NCBI RefSeq assembly: GCF_001625215.2
Contig: NC_030384.2
Span: 29,686,527-29,750,526, forward strand
Direction of reading: 5' to 3'
Source: Daucus carota subsp. sativus
Taxonomy: Eukaryota > Streptophyta > Magnoliopsida > Apiales > Apiaceae
DNA: 64,000 bases
How positions within the stretch are numbered: position 1 is the stretch's first letter; each line of letters begins with the position of its first letter. Positions 23,873 through 34,814 of this stretch are shown here, piece by piece. A program made the position numbers and the translations under genes. The notes beneath the pieces were generated by a model. It did no database searches. It saw only the letters and a list, made by a program, of their open reading frames with translations, and was not told the origin of the DNA.

Positions 23873-25490
23873 GTATATTATAATTTCATATTTCGTGTTA
23901 CGTTATTCTATAATTTTTCGTTCAATTGATATTCAAGTAATATGAGTCGTTGATAACTTTGCAATTTTTCATGCAATTGTTATTCAAGTAATATGGATCG
24001 TTGATTACTAGATTGCAGATGTTAATATAAGTGTCGGAGAGTTGATCGTAGTTTAACCTAATTTTGAAACTGTTAATTTTAATTAAAAAAAATTATTTTT
24101 AATCTTGTCAATTTTTTAGTTTTGTAGTGATTTTCGCCCCTTATTGAAAAATTCAGTTTTTTTGTTTTGATAGTCTGTATTAACCAAAACAACTAATTCA
24201 GTTCTGTAACCAAAACTAATTTGGTCCTCAATTCAGTCATTCGGTTATATTTTTGTGTTTAGTTGATATTTTGGTTATTTCATTACTCGATATGATTTTT
24301 ATTGAATAATCAGCCAGGGTGGATCACTAGATTTAGTCAGTGTTATTGAAATCGGGAATCGGACCTAATTGGTTGAGCTACCGATTCAAGGATTAATTGG
24401 ATATCAGGGATTAATTGGAAGGATTAATTGGAGTTAAAATCGGGTTTATTTTAATATTAAAATATTATTTAATATTTAGTTATTATTATATTAGTTATTT
24501 AGTAACTAATATATTTACTATATTTATAAACTCTATAATTATTCATATTTAAAGTAATATAGTATTTTAATTTTAATAATTTATCACATATACTTCGATT
24601 ATGAAATATATATAAGGATTAATCGGATTTCAAAAATCGGATCGATGGCCGACCTTGTAGGAGATTAATCGGGGATTTATCGGTTAAATCGGGGATTTTT
24701 AGAACACTAGGTTTAGTCATATAATCACAAATTCCAATATATAAGGTCAATATATAGCAACCAAGGTAGCCTCAGGAGACTACATGCAGCATGAGGCTGA
24801 AGAATTTTACAAGACCAACATTTAAAATTATGTTACAAGACTGACAAAACAGAAACCCCACCATATTTCTAATATTTAGACTTTAATAATATTATAGATC
24901 AAGGATTTCAAGTACAAACATAGAAATTTTTAAAATTACAGTGCCAAGTGTGAATTTACAAATAAAACTCCGTAGTTTATATCATTCACATGATTTCTGA
25001 TAAGTTCCTGAGATCCATATCAAACACATTTTTCTCTTAGAAGTATGAATTTGAAAAATTTTAACCTAGAAAAATCCACTGGGTGCAGTATTCTCGTGCT
25101 TTTTACCTATCAAATATCAATACAATGTGTTTTGAGTTACATATTATTCAAATAAAAATAAAAATGAATTACATCATCTATAATGCGACACTCGCTAATG
25201 CTAAACATAACACAATCATTCAACATCATTAAGGTTTGGCGCCATTAGCACCAGTATAACAGACATTTAGCCGTTGCCTCTGCCCGGCTTAATAATCTGC
25301 GAGGTCGTGTGTAAAACTAAATTATTATCTTTTTTTAATGTAAAATTATTCATTTTAAATACATTAACGTGCAACATAAAATAAAGAGTGATGATTTTAA
25401 TATATAATTTTGTCATAAGATTTAAAAATATTTATTAATTATCCACTAAGAATACTTAGCAAATAGATACAAAGCTCAAAAAATAATTTA
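23873..25490. other. Gene-free AT-rich stretch
   Basis: Bases 24355-24710 repeat GGATTAATYGG words like those at 13.65-13.80 kb and are probably a degenerate dispersed element. Nothing else is recognised. Confidence 0.45.
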
Positions 25491-26508
25491 GGGGTTAATA
25501 CTCTGTTTGGTCACCAACTTTCAGTTGGCCTACCGAGTCAAAAAAATTTTCATTTAAATAACAAAGCATCTAAAAACTTACAATAACGTAATTAAGTTTA
25601 GAAAACCTTTCAGCGCCGTTAACCAGGCCTTTGAATTTAACGGACGAACGTTACTTTTAACAGAATTACATATTTTGCTCAGATTAGCATGTGAAATTAG
25701 GGTTCTTAAGGTTAATTTGGGGCTTTTCAGATTTTCAGACTGAGAAATGACGAGAAAGAGGCGAAAGGTGTGGATTGTGTTATAGTAGGTGGAGTGTTAT
25801 CGGACTATAGTGTTGTGGTTGAGTTCGTGGCGGCCGGAATTGATGAAAGTGGTGGTGGGTTTGTCTAAGGTGGAAAACGTGTGGTTGGAGCAAGAAGCGT
25901 GAGGAGTGAGGTATGGGTGTAGGTATGACTCGCCGGAGTGACTTTGCAAAACGGTAAATAAGAGAATATACGGGGCAAGAAAGGTGGGACATTGTTGGTG
26001 GTCGGGGTTTAGTACAGGTGACGCCGGAGTTGAGTAAATAAGAGGACGGAAGATGTGACGTCGGGTTGTGTCTGTATTAGCAACAGCCTTGCTGCCGGCG
26101 ACATAGGGTTGAAAGAAAAAAAAATCGGTGGGGGTGCTTACGGTGGCAAAGCCACCTAATTGTCAGAGTAGAGGTAGATGATTACGATATGAAAGAGGAG
26201 ACTGGGTTAGTACTTGTGCTAAGCAGGGGTTGTTGATATTAAGAGATAAATGGGTGTAAATATGATGGCGAGGTCGGAAGGAGGAAATCTCGCCACAACG
26301 GCGGTGACCGGCGGTGCAGAAGTGGAATACGAATGGGAAGGAAAGGAGGAAGGGAGTGGGCTGCTTCTGTTAAATTTTTAACAGAAATTGACGGAGTAGC
26401 CGATTTGAAAGTTTTAAATGGTACAATTAGTTTACTGAAAGCTTTTTTGATTCGGTAGGCCAACTAAAAGTTTTGATCCAGTACAATGACCAAACAGAGC
26501 ATTAACCC
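25491..26508. mobile_element. Non-autonomous Mutator-like element with GC-richer interior
   Basis: A 1018-bp element flanked by a perfect 9-bp direct repeat AATAATTTA (25482-25490 and 26509-26517). The ends are inverted repeats: GGGGTTAATACTCTGTTTGG at the left, and GGGTTAATGCTCTGTTTGG at the right read inverted, with partial similarity continuing for about 100 bp (both include GTTGGCCTACCGA). A 9-bp duplication with long terminal repeats fits Mutator-like elements. The interior at about 25740-26340 is clearly richer in G than its surroundings and could be captured host DNA; no known protein is recognisable in it. Confidence 0.85.
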
Positions 26509-26661
26509 AATAATTTAGTGGATAATGATTAAAATCAAAATAAAACACTAGTACAAGAATATAGTAATTACATATGGTGATAATATTAATTACATGGCCA
26601 AATGCAAAGAAAGAAATATAAGTTAGGGATTTTTATCAACATACAATATAAAGTAAGGAAC

Positions 26662-26664
<3 letters not shown>

Positions 26665-26692
<28 letters not shown>
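26665..26692. repeat. (TG)n microsatellite
   Basis: About 14 TG units, directly followed by AGGCTAATGATCAAA at 26694. Confidence 0.95.
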
Positions 26693-26693
<1 letters not shown>

Positions 26694-26695
<2 letters not shown>

Positions 26696-27729
26696 GCTAA
26701 TGATCAAATAGAAACCACTCTTAAAATAAAAACTAGAAACCAATATAAGTTAGTTATATTCTCAATACAATTTAGTGATATTCTCTTTAGGATTTAGTAA
26801 TCTGTGTTGCACGAATTAGTGAAAACTTGCAAAAACTGCCCAGAATCTCCAGATATGTTCCAGAAACTGCTCAGAAACTCCAGATCTGTTCACGTTTTCG
26901 ATTCAGATGGTGGTGACGGTGGTGGAGATGGTGGAGGTGAAGGTGTAGATGGAAGAAGGGTGATTGTAGCGGAGGTCTAGGCGGCTTGAAGTAGGGGGTT
27001 GGAGCGTTGCCGGAATTGTGGCTATGTGGTCAAGTACAGAATTTGTGCTTAGTTTTTAGAAATTTCTGAACTTACTCTATATAATATACCGTAAGTTCAG
27101 AATCAAAATTGATGAACTATCAACATAGAATACGACCATCTCTTAAGCCAACAACTTTCAAATTACTAATAAACTTGACCACATAAATCTGCAATCGAGT
27201 TCATAATGAATTAATTAAAAAAAGGGGTTTGTTCATACAACTGAATCAAGCTCTATAACATACAAATCAAACTCCATATACTCAATCACATATAGATACA
27301 TATGTACACAATAATACATACATATACACACACAAGCTTTAAACTCCAAGCTTCAAACTTCAAGTTGTAAACAATAATTGATTTATGTATGACAAAGATT
27401 TGTGTATGGTGTTGTGTTTGAGATTGATTTATGTTGGATAAAGATTTATTGAGTGTACTGGGTTTGTAAACTCTGAATATGATGTGCAGAATTTGGTAGT
27501 CTTGTTTTGAGCTTGATTGGGAATTGTGTTATGGGAGATATATGATATAGCGTAAGCGTTCTTGATGGAGACACTTACTCTCTGTTATATAGCGTATACG
27601 CTATATAATACAGAGTAAGCGTAATTATTTTTTTAATTCCTAGCCGTTGATTACTATTTTGAACAGTTAAAGATGAGTTGGTTGGATAAGCCAACATATC
27701 CAACTGTGGTTGTAGAACAGGCTCAAGGA

Positions 27730-27733
<4 letters not shown>
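26694..27733. other. Gene-free stretch, possibly an element related to the one at 27.8 kb
   Basis: The first 50 bases (AGGCTAATGATCAAATAG, then ACCACTCTTAAAA) resemble the left end of the element at 27781. No matching right end was found. A GTGG-rich patch lies at 26905-26960, and a long palindrome at 27585-27608. Confidence 0.4.
27585..27608. repeat. Perfect 24-bp palindrome within a longer inverted repeat
   Basis: The sequence centred on GTATAC (27594-27599) is self-complementary over 24 bases. The arms extend imperfectly through CTTACTCT at the left and AGAGTAAG at the right. Confidence 0.9.

Positions 27734-27734
<1 letters not shown>

Positions 27735-27780
<46 letters not shown>
27735..27780. 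repeat. (AT)n microsatellite
   Basis: About 23 uninterrupted AT units directly abutting the left end of the element at 27781. Confidence 0.97.
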
Positions 27781-27784
<4 letters not shown>

Positions 27785-28214
27785 CATTGCTCAAAAAAGA
27801 ACACTCTTAAAAGAAGAACAACACAGAACACTTTAGAATCAAATATAGAATCTCATCTAAAGCTTAAAATACTTTCAAATTTTAAGTTGATTGACTTTTT
27901 ATTATGAATTATAATAGAATCCGTCATGTTTAACAGTAAATTTAGGTTAAAAATAACATGATTCTATGTAAAATTATTCGTGCAAAATATATATATATGA
28001 TTCTATTCTGGATTCTATTTTGGATTCTGTTCTGGATTCTATAATTTTTCATAGTAATAATGTGGATGAATTTGGATGTTAGATTTCATATATTAAGTTT
28101 AAATGGTGTTTAACTATACAATTATAATCTGAACAAATCATTCTTTGTGAAAAATAAAGTGTTATGATAGTGTTCTGTGATGTTCTTTTTTTAAAGTGTT
28201 CTTTTTGGAGTGCA

Positions 28215-28218
<4 letters not shown>
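27781..28218. mobile_element. Micron-like element framed by (TA)n microsatellites
   Basis: The left end AGGGCATTGCTCAAAAAAGA is mirrored at the right: read inverted it is AGGGTTGCACTCCAAAAAGA. Similarity continues through GAACACT and CACAGAACACT. The element is about 438 bp and AT-rich without coding capacity. Both ends pass directly into (TA)n tracts. Confidence 0.75.

Positions 28219-28273
<55 letters not shown>
28219..28273. repeat. (TA)n microsatellite
   Basis: About 27 uninterrupted TA units abutting the right end of the element. Confidence 0.97.
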
Positions 28274-28276
<3 letters not shown>

Positions 28277-31200
28277 CGATTTTAATCTAACATACAATAA
28301 AAAAAAACTAAAGTAGTTGCATATGTATAAATGTTACCGGCTTAAAAATTGGGGGCCCTCCGAATTTTGAGGCCATGTGTTGTGGGGTTGTTTGCACATG
28401 TTATTCACCAACACACAGTTGCTGATATTTGCACCAGCCGCTGCAACATTCTCATGCCTCCCCCGACTCCAGCAAGACCACCATGGTTAGCAGCAACTTC
28501 CTCATTCCTCCCCCAGCCTCCAGCACGACCATCATAGTTGGTGAGCTGTGGTTGAAGTCTCCGGAATTCACATTTTATAAGGGAAATGAGTCAACTGAAG
28601 AAGGGCTAGGGTGAGAAGTTTTTTGTATAAGAGCAATATTTAATTTGTTACTTGAAAGTTGTTATTTTTGGATATATTTATTAGTAATTTATAACTTATC
28701 ATCTATTAAAAAACTAACAATATAACAATAAATTACTAAGAATAACTATCTTTTGAAAACATCATGTACATTATATGGAGTCAAATTCCAAAAACAAAAT
28801 AAGTGACGGAAATAATTACATATTTTTCACTTTTCACAATTCGGAATATAAACCACTTCTACAAATTACTTATTACACAAATTGGCTGATTTTAAATATG
28901 TCACAAGTTGTCACATAGAAAATGTGCCTACATACAGATCTCTAGCATCATAACCTAGTATGCTCTACGTGCCTCTCTAGTCTCTTTTGTTGAAAAAGAG
29001 GGTTAAAGTTTAAGTGGAGGCATGTGTTTGTGTATTTAAACTTACGCATCTGACAATATTTAATGTAAACAAAATTTATAGTTCTTTTAGGATTAAACAG
29101 ATTGACACTGGACACTGGCCAAACCATTTGTAAACATCTCACTATAGTAACACCATAAGAAAATGTGCTAAGCACTGTAAACATCGGTAACAGAAATAAT
29201 CCGTTAATGAGAAGTGAATGCAGATGGACACAATTGTGAATAAAACAAGATAAGTAGCCTCAGGGGTCATTACATACACAGACAAGAGATGGATTAGAAT
29301 ATATGCACCTTGCTTGGTTTATTTTCCTAATCAATCTGTCACAGTACCATTAGTTTGCTTCAATATTTTGACCTGCAAAATAATTATCTTAGGTTGGAGT
29401 GAAACAAGGAAATACTCCAAAGACAGAGATATGAAACTTGCAGAGTTTTGACAGGACATATAATAAAATTTTGAGGTCGGATAGCAAAACTCATATATTA
29501 CCATTAGTCATAACTGCCTCGTGGCATAAAAAAAACACAGCCCGTGCTTCCACAGGATCATTTTTCCAGTCCAGCATACATAGTCGAACCTGGTGATTTT
29601 AACAGCACTGCAATTATTAGAACATTTAAAGTACAAACTTTTAACAATTTTAAGCTCCATTAGGTTTAGATTCAAAATCAGTGGACACTTTGTAATCCGC
29701 TACTTGCTTGACGTAGAGGTGAGAATGGAATGAGAATTGTACGTGGAAGAGAAGGATAGAAGAGGAAAAAGATGAAGGAATGAACAGTGCTGATAGATGG
29801 TAGGACTTTGCTCTAGTTTAGAGCTAAGGATTAGAACTAAGGGATGAAACAAATAATGAACAACGATGCTTAAATGCCCCAGAAATATGTTCAAATTCTA
29901 GTATATATGTTTCCCTACCTTCAAAGAAAAAAGAGCACAACGATGGGGTATATTTGCCTCTTCCATATTTCCATTCACCATGATATAAATTAACATCCAA
30001 AAATTATAATAAATCATGAAACTATATACTTACAGGGAAAACATATTATACAATAATCACAAAGTATTAATAAATTTCAAAAACAGGTCTGATATTGTAC
30101 TTGGATTAAAATGGCAACCGAAATGGTATTTTAGCTGCTATAAAAACACATGAACTCAGTGACCCTTGATCGAATCATGGAGATATCCCACAACTTAGTT
30201 CGATATGGCTAATTGGCTATGTAAAAAAATAAAAACAATTAACTGCCAAAAGAGTACATTAAGGCCCCAGCCTCTGACGAATAGAGTTGAATTCCTACAG
30301 GTGCTCCTGGAGACGCCAAATTAGAGCTGCTGAATTTCTAATACGGTCAGTAGGCTTAACGGTTAGCACACCTGCGGATAGGGGTTCAGAGTTAGAGATA
30401 TAGGGGCTCCGGGGCTAGAGGATGTCCATATTGTATTCAAACTGTATATTTAAACTAATTTTTATCATTGTATTGCATGCTTAATATTTGTTATTTGTTA
30501 CTTGTTTCGATGCTGCCTAGTATTCACTTATTTGCCTCGTATATCGAGCTCTTATGCATATGTTTCATTTTCTACTATTGCATTGTCAAAGCCTAGGATT
30601 TGGTTTAGGTTCATCCTACATATACAAAAAATCTCACAAGTTAGATTTGGTTATTAGAGAAGAAAAAAATACAAAAAAATTCTTGTAATGCTAGATTTTT
30701 ATCTAATTATGCTAGCACCGGCTGAATCCAACTAAGGTTATATATGCATTAACCTTCTTAAATGGGAAATTGACCAAATTCAGCAAGTGCAACAGCCAAT
30801 AATGTTAAGAAAATATTATAGGAAAAAAACTCTCTGTTTTATGTTCTCCCAGTAATTTTTCATTAAGCGCCAGAGTATTCATATCTTACATATTCCTTTT
30901 AATATATTTATCGTTATCTCTCTCCTAATTATCTCATTTATGCTCATATTGTGCCTTGAAGATCAAGCATTAGTATATATATGCCCATCAGCCCACGTAT
31001 AAATAATTTATTATTACTTCTTCAATAGGCAAATTTAATTTCAGATATCTAACCAAAAATTTGACCTAGTATATAAACAAGAATAAATATAGATAATATT
31101 GGCTTTAGCAATCAATCAGTATGAAGATAATCAACAAATGATGTAAAAGTATTTCAAGCAATCGTGTGAGTGTCAGTCTGTCTTGAGGACACAGAGTGTA

Positions 31201-31326
31201 GGGAAATGAAATTACCTAAAGTTCCAAATTGGTTGATTTTCTGGCAAGGTTTTGAAGCACTGACGACGAGCACAGCTAGCCAAGCTTAATTGGCAAAGAG
31301 TGCATGAAAAAAAAAAGGGCCGAGTC
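28274..31326. other. Gene-free stretch upstream of the PPR stop
   Basis: Short frames at 28349-28614 are proline-rich but unrecognised. The DNA between 29.3 and 31.3 kb may include 3' untranslated sequence of the minus-strand PPR gene. I cannot support another gene. Confidence 0.4.
30345..30420 (+). repeat. Possible tRNA-derived SINE remnant
   Basis: GGCTTAACGG resembles a polymerase III A box, and GGGGTTCAGAGTT about 28 bases on resembles a diverged B box. Too short to be sure. Confidence 0.3.
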
Positions 31327-33669
31327 TTACCAGCCAGCCTTTACCTTTGTAATTTTCCTCTTAAAGAGTTCACCAATCAAATCAGTGTATGTGGATGTGT
31401 CCAAAGTAATACCTTTCTTTGACAATTCTTCAACAGTTCGCATTGCTTCCTCATAATTTCCATTTCTGCATAGGTCCCTAATACGTTCTGAATGACCATC
31501 AGAACCTGATTTTGATTCATCTGAAGTTCCACAAGTACCAGCAACTTTTTCTTTATCTAGTTGCGAGAACTTATTTATTTCTACCACTTTTGAAATTATA
31601 TTTTCAGCTTCTTTCATCCTGCCTGCACCAGTAAGTGCAGAGATACTAGCTTTATATGTGTGCTTGTCTGGACCAAGCTTCTTCACATCCATTTCAGTGA
31701 TTAGGCATACAGCATCCTCGAGTCTCCCTGCTTTGCATAGGGCTGTTACCAATATATTGTATGTCACTGAATCCAATTTCTTTCCTTCAGAGATCCAAGA
31801 ATTAAAGAGGTCAATAGCTTTTTCAAGCATCCCTACTTTACAGAGACCATTGAGTAGAATATTATATGTATACAGATCAGGCTTAAAATTATTTTCACTT
31901 ATCTGGTTTTGGAACCGAAATGCTTTTTCAACACTGCCCTCGCAGCAATACCCATGTATAATTGTATTGTATGTTCTTGTCTCAGGAAACAACCCACTTT
32001 CTAAGAGTTCATTCAACTTAACAATTGCTTGTTCAGTTTTCCCTGATTTACACAGTCCTGTAATGATAGAGTTATATGTGATAATACTTGGTATAATCTG
32101 CTTGTTCTTCATCTCATCCCAAAGATTCATAGCCATATCAACGTTTCCGTCCCTAAAATATCCCACAATTAGAGTGCCATAGCTTACTTCATCAACAATG
32201 TAACCTTGCCTTTCAGCAGTGACCAACAATTCATAGGCCTCGACAAGTTTCCGATCTTTGCAGAGGGCATGAAGAACAATATTTGTGATATAATTATCTA
32301 CCTTGATACCTTTTTCACCCATTTTCTTCATAATCTTCAATGCGTCTCCCAGATTCCCGGCTTTACAATATCCATTAATCAAAGTGTTGTAGGTAACATG
32401 ATCTGGTTGATATCCATTCACTTCCATTTCCCGAATAACATCAGTAGCTGCATCCATCATTCCTTCCTTACAATGCCACTTAATCATTATATTGTAAGTA
32501 ATCTCACTTTTTTGAATTCCCTTTTCACTCAATTCATCCATCAACTTGTAGGCCTCAGATTTACGCCTCCAGTGAAAGCATCCATCAATCAAAGTATTAT
32601 AAGTAGCCAGATCAGGCACCAAGTTTAGGGCTTTCATCTCAACTCGAAGCCTTAAACCCTCATCAATCTTCCCCTCCCTACACAACCCATTAATCAAAGT
32701 ACCGTAAGTCCAAGCATCAGGCAAACAATCATACAAAGCCATCACCTCCATAACCTTAGTAGCCTCCTTTAACCAACCCATTCTACAATACCCACGAACC
32801 AATATATTATACGTGTTCCTACTTGGACTCACCCCTTTACTGTTCATATCCGACAACAACTCTCTAGCTTCTTTCAACCGCCCCCCTCTACACAACCCAT
32901 CCAATATAGTATTATAACTCACACTATCCGGGAAACAGTTATATTCCCCCATACCATTCAACAATTCCAAAGCATCATCAAACTTGTTTGTCAAACAATA
33001 CCCTTTAATCAATATATTAAAACTCGCCGTATTCAACTCAACGCTGAGCTTAATGGCGTCATCAACAACATTACGACAAAATGACACAGAATTCCCAAAT
33101 GGCCTATTAACCAAACAACATAGAAGGGTATTACAAGTAAGTACATTCGGTTTAAAATTCAGCCTCGACATTCTACCGAACACCTGGAGGGCAAGATGGG
33201 CATGACCCAATTGCACATAAGCACCAACCGCAGTATCAAGAAGCGCCTTCGTGGGGCGAGGCAACGACGGCTGAGGACACATTATAAGCCAGTGTAGGTA
33301 GTGATCAGGGTCATTGGCAATGTGTTTGACAAGAAGCGCTTTCGCATCGAAAAACTTGTTGTGGGAAAACAAAGTGGGGAGGAGAGTAAGAAGATAATGA
33401 GCCGGGGTTTTCCCATCTGCAGCTGGAAGAGTGTGCGAGTGATTCCGGGTCCATTTAAAGAAGAAGAGGAGCTTGTCAGGGCGAGAGAGGAGGGGTTTAG
33501 AGGAGAGGATTGAGAGGATGATTAGAGGGGTTAAGTGGGGGAGGAATTGAGTGAGGGATTTGTGGGGGTTTTGGGTTGTTGGGGAGGTTAGGATTTGGGT
33601 GATTGTTTGGGTGAGTTTGTTAGGCGGTTGTGATGGTGGTGCTTGGTTTTCTGGTGGAGGTTGTTGCAT
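31327..33669 (-). CDS. P-class pentatricopeptide repeat protein
   Basis: An intronless 780-residue protein, as usual for PPR genes. About 16 consecutive 35-residue PPR motifs run from roughly residue 140 to 700, most with the TYNTLI-GLC-G-EA-L-EM-G--PD pattern, plus one degenerate motif near the C-terminus. There is no E, DYW or SMR domain, so it is P-class. These proteins bind organellar RNA in mitochondria or plastids and affect processing, stability or translation. The N-terminus is Pro/Gln/Thr-rich and not a textbook transit peptide, so the organelle is unclear. It resembles the Arabidopsis At2g16880 type in my judgement, which a search should confirm. The first Met (33669) is preceded by stops in frame. 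A broken copy of its 5' end lies at 40.5-40.7 kb. Confidence 0.92.
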   Translation of the reverse strand: MQQPPPENQAPPSQPPNKLTQTITQILTSPTTQNPHKSLTQFLPHLTPLIILSILSSKPLLSRPDKLLFFFKWTRNHSHTLPAADGKTPAHYLLTLLPTLFSHNKFFDAKALLVKHIANDPDHYLHWLIMCPQPSLPRPTKALLDTAVGAYVQLGHAHLALQVFGRMSRLNFKPNVLTCNTLLCCLVNRPFGNSVSFCRNVVDDAIKLSVELNTASFNILIKGYCLTNKFDDALELLNGMGEYNCFPDSVSYNTILDGLCRGGRLKEARELLSDMNSKGVSPSRNTYNILVRGYCRMGWLKEATKVMEVMALYDCLPDAWTYGTLINGLCREGKIDEGLRLRVEMKALNLVPDLATYNTLIDGCFHWRRKSEAYKLMDELSEKGIQKSEITYNIMIKWHCKEGMMDAATDVIREMEVNGYQPDHVTYNTLINGYCKAGNLGDALKIMKKMGEKGIKVDNYITNIVLHALCKDRKLVEAYELLVTAERQGYIVDEVSYGTLIVGYFRDGNVDMAMNLWDEMKNKQIIPSIITYNSIITGLCKSGKTEQAIVKLNELLESGLFPETRTYNTIIHGYCCEGSVEKAFRFQNQISENNFKPDLYTYNILLNGLCKVGMLEKAIDLFNSWISEGKKLDSVTYNILVTALCKAGRLEDAVCLITEMDVKKLGPDKHTYKASISALTGAGRMKEAENIISKVVEINKFSQLDKEKVAGTCGTSDESKSGSDGHSERIRDLCRNGNYEEAMRTVEELSKKGITLDTSTYTDLIGELFKRKITKVKAGW

Positions 33670-34124
33670 TCTCAGCGGGAGACTTGTATTTTCATCAGTG
33701 GGAATTGAACCCGGTGATATACAGCCAAATGGGATCTCAGATTCTTTGTCAAAAATTGATCGAATCTGTCATGAAATTAAAGAGGTTTTCGAGTATGCAG
33801 TAGCCGGTATGCACACACGTAGCATAAGTTGAGTCCTAGCATTTGTAGTTAGAACTTGCAAACAACATGTACAATCATTTTGGGTCTTTAAGTATTTCTC
33901 TTCAAAATTACCCAATTTTTTGGATTGTTTGTTCCGTTCCCTCATGCTTTAATATGAAATTGTAATTTAATATATAATTCATGACTCATTTTTAAAATTT
34001 TTATATATAGTATTGAATTTTTATTTTAAAATTTTAAATTAATTTCTATAATTATATTTATAAACATTTTAAAATACGTCCAAGAGAACAATTTTGGACA
34101 GGATAGTATTACAATAGTGTTGGT
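33670..34124. other. Upstream region of the PPR gene
   Basis: No feature beyond AT-rich DNA; it should contain the minus-strand PPR promoter. Confidence 0.4.
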
Positions 34125-34416
34125 TAGGGGTGAACATAAACCCGTTCAACCCGCTAACCCAACCCAAACCAACCCTTTTTTAGGCCGATTAACCCGACCC
34201 GTTCAAAACCGGAAAATAAATGGGTTAATTTTTAAAAAACCCGATAAACTCTTTTTGAAAATCCGACCCAACCCGAATTAATTGGGTTGGGTAAAGTTGG
34301 GTTATATAATTTTTTTTCAGTTAATAGGTTAAGTTTTTATTAACCCGCACTAATTGGGTTGGGTCGTTTTTTTTCTAAAAACCCGTCCAACCCAATCCAA
34401 CCCATGTTCACCTCTA
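34125..34416. mobile_element. hAT-like miniature element
   Basis: TAGGGGTGAACAT at the left and ATGTTCACCTCTA at the right. The flanks GTGTTGGT (34117-34124) and ATGTTGGT (34417-34424) match at 7 of 8. The interior is rich in AACCCAACCC/GGGTTGGGT words, giving a long self-complementary structure. Confidence 0.8.
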
Positions 34417-34814
34417 ATGTTGGTATTAGAAGAGTGTTGGTCGTGAAGAAAATGATCCTAAATATTAGTGTTGAAGAATGATCAACAACTAAGTTTATAA
34501 GAGTTTACAAACTAAATTTTTTCTTTTTTGATGTTATATGATATAACATTTTGAAAACCTAAATATAAGTTTATGAAATATTTTATTCTTAAAATGCAAG
34601 ATCATCTTTTTTTTTTATAAATTTTTTTTGCATCAAATGTAACGTTATCTAAATTTTTAGTTGAATATCAAAATACTAGATTATTCCGCTTATTAAAAAA
34701 AATAAGAGGGCAATAAAAATAAGCACCAATAAAGCATCAGCGACAATCTTATCGCAACTAGCAATCAAGTGATACTATTCCGCACACCTCCCTAATCTTT
34801 GATACTCACCGGAA

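Noticed and set aside
28349-28614. Pro/Ala-rich short plus-strand frames
   Set aside because: No recognisable domain, splice structure or homologue.
31658-33832. Plus-strand frames over the PPR gene
   Set aside because: Shadows of the long minus-strand PPR frame.
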